A stretch of 62,000 bases of DNA from Gnetum montanum. Taxonomy: Eukaryota; Streptophyta; Gnetopsida; Gnetales; Gnetaceae. A program made the position numbers and the translations under genes. Positions 58,307 through 62,000 of this stretch are shown here, piece by piece. The notes under the pieces are model-generated. The model saw only the letters and a program-made list of their open reading frames with translations. It did not search any database and was not told the origin of the DNA. Position 1 is the stretch's first letter; each line of letters starts with the position of its first letter. The stretch covers positions 453,461 to 515,460 of the forward strand of contig MNCI01018161.1 of NCBI GenBank assembly GCA_015680685.1. Reading direction: 5' to 3'.

Positions 58307-59547
58307 TTTGGACTTGTTATTGTGTTTTGGTGTGTGTTAAAACATTAAGTAAAATGGAGTCAAATTTTGTTTACATGGTTTTATGGTTATTGTGTTTGTA
58401 GGACTATGTACATGGGAAACCAAGATGAGCTAAAGACTACATAGAGGACAAGGAATGAACTATTTAGAACTCAAAGGAGAAGGTCATCCACATGGTCTTC
58501 ATACAAACATCCAAAGAATGTGGACAAGGACCAAATACTATACAAGAAAAGTTATCATTATTAAAGCATGCAAAAGATCAAGGTTGTGCACAAGGAATGA
58601 TGAATTCAAAGGATGAAGAAAGTCAACAAATTTATCTTTAAGAAATAGAAGATGACGTGGCAGAATTGAAGGCTTTATAGGCAAAAACATCTATGAGAAA
58701 CAATAGACGTATTTCTTTAGCCAAAGACATCTTTATCATAGAAAGACATCTTTACAAAATGAAAATAAAGTTTAGAAAGATGTCTTCCATTTAATAGCCA
58801 TGTCTTCCATGAATGGAGATTTTAGAAAGATGTCTTTTACTAAACAAATATGTCTTTTCAGAATTGAAGGTAAATTTAGAGAGATATCTCAAGCACAAAG
58901 AAGACATCTCCCATGACCATTGGCTAGCTGTTTTACATGTTTTGAGATGGATTTAGAAACACAACAACTATAAGAAGACTTGATGTGCATTTGGAAATGT
59001 GCAAGATTACTTATAATCATTTGTATTCTCTATTGCTCCTCATTATATTATCATTTTGACATTGTAAAGTATGTTGTATCTAAACATACAAGGATCAACA
59101 AACTGAGTTGCATTTATCCCTTTTAATTGTTCTTCCTTTTTGCCTTATGGGGTTGATGTGCTTCTTATAGGAAGACATTTTTCTTAAGATTGTTGGGATC
59201 CTATGATATTGAGTTGTTTTTGTTATAGTACAACACTTTAGTGCAGAGCTCAAGATTATAAAGGTTCTCAAAGCCTAGAAACCACATTTCCAAGCTTGAA
59301 GGGACATTGCAGGGTTGTGTGATTGGTGTTGTGATACAACACTCTAGAGTGGGTCTTGAAGACTATACAAGGTGTGGATCCTTCAACCACATTTTGATAT
59401 CAACAAAGTCCAAAGGTGTGCTTGCAATATACCACTACCCAAGTTGGGGAACTACATTAGATTTGGTATGTGTATGCTTTGTTGGCTTAAGTTTTAATTT
59501 GGAGAACTTGTTCATCGCCCCCCCACTTATAAGTTTAATGATCCACA
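58307..59547 (+). repeat. 3' LTR of element I
   Basis: Starts TTTGGACTTG (TG mutated to TT), ends GATCCACA; followed by the target-site duplication TTGAG. Confidence 0.9.
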
Positions 59548-59988
59548 TTGAGATCATATAACAACTATGATTATGCTTAAGAAATTGCTAAAACTTGTTA
59601 GTTGCTACTAAGTTAAGCTTAATCTATCTCTTATTTAAATTGTAACTTCTTAGCCACTTGTTGAAATAAATGTGAGACTCTTGATCTTACAATTCAAATT
59701 ACCATGATACTTAGCCAACTAGTCCATCCAAAAATAACAACATTCTCTACAAGTAATAGATTAGTATATTACTTAGATTTTATCATCACTTTGGATGAGG
59801 GAAACATCTTTAACACTATAATACTAGAAGATCCATGAGTTAATCAAGCATGAGATATATTATCTAAGCACTACATTCAAAATCCATGTTTTGTCTAAAA
59901 CTATGTTGATTTGTTATTTTATTGTGGCCAACCTATTACCTAGGAATATGTGGTAGAGTTATTAGACTTAATATTCTCCTTTGGTTAG
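59548..59988 (-). pseudogene. Chromovirus H protease remnant
   Basis: Minus strand, near 59740-59640: YFWMD, stop, LAKYHGNLNCKIKSLTFIST, which corresponds to the chromovirus protease motif (IILGMDWL..Y....NC..K.V.F). The part towards 59988 would hold the catalytic Asp but is unreadable. It is cut off by element J. Confidence 0.6.
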
Positions 59989-60851
59989 TGATGAGTGGAG
60001 AGGTACATTTGTGCTCAACCATAGGAATACGAGTGTGTATGTGTGATCTAGTCGAACTTCATGAATAGACTAGTTGTTGCACCTAGATAGTTATACATTG
60101 ATCGTAGTTCACTATCTTTCCACTTGGACTAGTATTTGCTTGTCATGTATGGTTTAGTCTAGGGTGAGGTGTATGATGCGGTTTCTACTACTATGATACT
60201 CCTAAGGACAATGAGAAATAACTTGATTAAGCTAATAAGCAATAGAAAATGAAATCTAAGCTAGCCTAAGTGTGATGAGAATTTTTCCCTAATCATCCAT
60301 ATGCATCTTTGACTTCGTGTGCTACTTTTGGAATTATCAAGCATACATCACTTGAGACACTACTTGATATGCTACTAGGTTACCACATAGTTACACTTAA
60401 ATGTTAATGATTAAGACATGCTCATTTCACTTTAACAATAGAAATAGTAAATGATAATAAAAGGAATATTAACTAAGAAACTAGTAATAAATAATAAATA
60501 ATTAAGAAAAATTAAATCTAAGTGAATGCTACAATGATGGAGTAATCTTGATCGTTATTGTTGATCGTGTGTGTGTCCAAGTACATCACAGTTGAACAAA
60601 GGTTCCATACAATTACAAGCATCACACTGTGGGCATGCACTTGGGAAAGAACTAAAAAATAACTAAAAAAATCTAACAAAAGACTCAACCTAAAAGACTT
60701 AAGAATCTAATGAATAATCGTCTCCTCCCCATGCACCTGAGTGCTATATTTATAGACTAATACAAGAATCATGATATTGTGTATACGATATCATATCTAG
60801 GCTGTGATATCACATACCTAATATCAGTGCCTGGAAAACTACGATTCATCA
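59989..60851 (-). repeat. 3' LTR of element J
   Basis: Plus view starts TGATGAGTGGAGAGG and ends ACGATTCATCA. TATTTATA at 60747-60754 next to GATATC-type repeats (60770-60825). Polypurine tract on the minus strand: CATTCATGGGGTA, just right of 60851. Confidence 0.9.
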
Positions 60852-61031
60852 TACCCCATGAATGAATAAAAACTCATCCTTGAGTCAAAAAAAAATGAGA
60901 AACAAGTTCATTTGATTGCGTAGTGGATAGGTATGGGATTATTGAATGACTATGGATTATTTCATGCTGTAATGTCGGAGTAGACAAAACAAAATTGGGA
61001 CATCAACACAAAATACAAAATTATTTAAAAA

Positions 61032-62000
61032 TCATGTGGGTTTTGGTGGCAGTGGTTCCTCCATGGGCTTTTTCCTTTTATCCTATGCTCCAGGCTTCTA
61101 AAATGGATACTTTTGAAGGAGTGCTTGAAGTTTTTCCTCCTCTATTCAAGGATCATCTACCATCCATGCTGATGTTCCAATGTTTGATAGAGTCAGCACC
61201 TCCCATGGACATGGCAGTTGCAAAAACATCTGATTAGCTTTGACATCCTATGCCAAAAACAACCATCTTTCCTCCTTGTAGGCTCTAGCTTTGTCTCTGA
61301 ATTCCTAATAATCCATAAGCCATCGAGCCAATTCTACTACTACATCCTTTTGGCATTGGTAGCTAGCTTTTACCACCTCTAGTTCAGAGTTTGTTACTTC
61401 CAATCTTTGTAATGTCTTCTTGTGTTCAACAAACTCTATCTCATATTTGGCATAGGTGGTAGCTACCTAATTTTCTAGCTCAATCCTTAGGCACATTGTT
61501 GTTAGCATGGCCAAGTTGGCATATCATAGATTCGCCAACTTCATGTATTCTATGAGATCCTAGATCTACAGATCCTGGCTCTTTAATTCTACTTGGTGGA
61601 CAAAGGCATAAGTGTCCAATATGACTCACTAGTCAGTGTGTTGAGCACTGAAAGAGTTAATGTGGTCCTTAGCCATATAGATTTCCTATTAAATGATCTC
61701 TTTATACATCTCCAATTGATCCAAAAAATGTTCCTTCAATCTTTCATGCTGCTTAGCCTCATTTTTCCATGCACTTATTTCAATGGCCATCTTCTACTGA
61801 ATAGCACATACCTGCTCCATTGAGAGGGTCTTGTTCTCTCTGGCTAAGCAACTTATGTCTTCGTTGACTCTTATTTGCTATTCTTGAATTTTTTAGAAAC
61901 TTTCCTCAAGAACATTCTTTTTTTTTTCAACTGTCATCAACCGAATATTTTTGATAGCAAGGAGTTTATTCTCTTTTTGTAAGGCCTTGAGTGCTTTTGC
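61032..62000 (-). pseudogene. Second ORF of element J, C-terminal part
   Basis: Ends at TGA 61032-61034 with MFLQLPCPWEVLTLSNIGTS, EEEKLQALLQKY and KKPMEEPLPP, matching B and A. Towards 62000 the coiled-coil part matches B across the site where C is inserted (here uninterrupted, near 61790-61830). Stops at Trp codons are again present. It supports the view that the second ORF is a conserved part of this family. The function is unknown. Confidence 0.68.

Larger units (their letters stand above)
53358..59547 (+). mobile_element. Element I: Ty1-copia-type gag-only LTR retrotransposon
   Basis: 5' LTR 53358-54633, 3' LTR 58307-59547, primer site TGGTATCAGAGC, polypurine tract, and a perfect target-site duplication TTGAG (53353-53357 and 59548-59552). 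The 3.7-kb internal region has a copia gag but no recognised protease, integrase or RT. It is inserted between the protease and RT parts of chromovirus H. Confidence 0.92.
59989..62000 (-). mobile_element. Element J: Athila-like element, same family as B, runs off the window
   Basis: The 3' LTR, polypurine tract and C-terminal part of the second ORF are in the window; the rest lies beyond 62000. The left flank GTTAG (59984-59988) should be the target-site duplication. Confidence 0.88.

Overview
This looks like a 62-kb piece of a large, repeat-rich plant nuclear genome, probably a seed plant. The base composition is AT-rich. There are no host genes that I can recognise, no rRNA or tRNA genes and no prokaryotic features. 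Nearly everything that can be identified is retrotransposon: Athila-like, Tat/Ogre-like and chromovirus (Tekay/Del-like) Ty3-gypsy elements, one Ty1-copia element and one LINE fragment. Almost all coding regions are broken by stops and frameshifts. There is one assembly gap (20563-20945) and one ambiguous base (43501). The species cannot be named from the sequence.

Layout. 1-673: end of an Athila-type LTR cut by the window edge. 681-4400: a 30-bp palindrome, a GGT/GTG-rich tract, AT-rich DNA with tRNA-like boxes and a back-to-back inverted LTR pair. 4400-8590: minus-strand gag-protease element D. 8990-10080: minus-strand LINE reverse transcriptase. 10080-13240: AT-rich DNA with nothing recognised. 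From 13240 to 41799 an old minus-strand element E (gag, protease, RT, RNase H, integrase zinc finger) is split by two dated insertions: element G (13360-23363, +, target-site duplication GCCCT) in its integrase and element B (24312-38513, -, duplication ACCTT) in its RT. Element C (26102-31581, -) is nested inside B. Element A (41800-47901, +) sits next to the gag end of E. From 47902 to 59988 a degenerate minus-strand chromovirus H is split by copia element I (53358-59547, +, duplication TTGAG). Element J (59989 to the window end, -) is the last insertion.

How the parts relate. A, B and J are one Athila-like family: tRNA-Asp primer site, LTRs ending TGATGA...TCATCA, an Athila-like gag, and in B and J a second long reading frame with a coiled-coil tail just before the 3' LTR, in the position of the Athila env-like gene. 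I find no polymerase in A or B. C and D carry gag or protease remnants without RT. G carries Tat-type gag and protease followed by a 27-bp minisatellite. I carries only a copia gag. So all five complete insertions lack RT and integrase, and pol survives only in the two old wrecked hosts E and H. The region reads as a graveyard of non-autonomous elements that must have been mobilised in trans.

The most interesting points are: the gag plus second-ORF organisation of the A/B/J family, with a promoter-like block (GATATC inverted repeats plus a TATA box, duplicated in A) upstream of that second ORF; repeated internal copies of the polypurine-tract motif; and the in-frame minisatellite in G with related degenerate copies around it.
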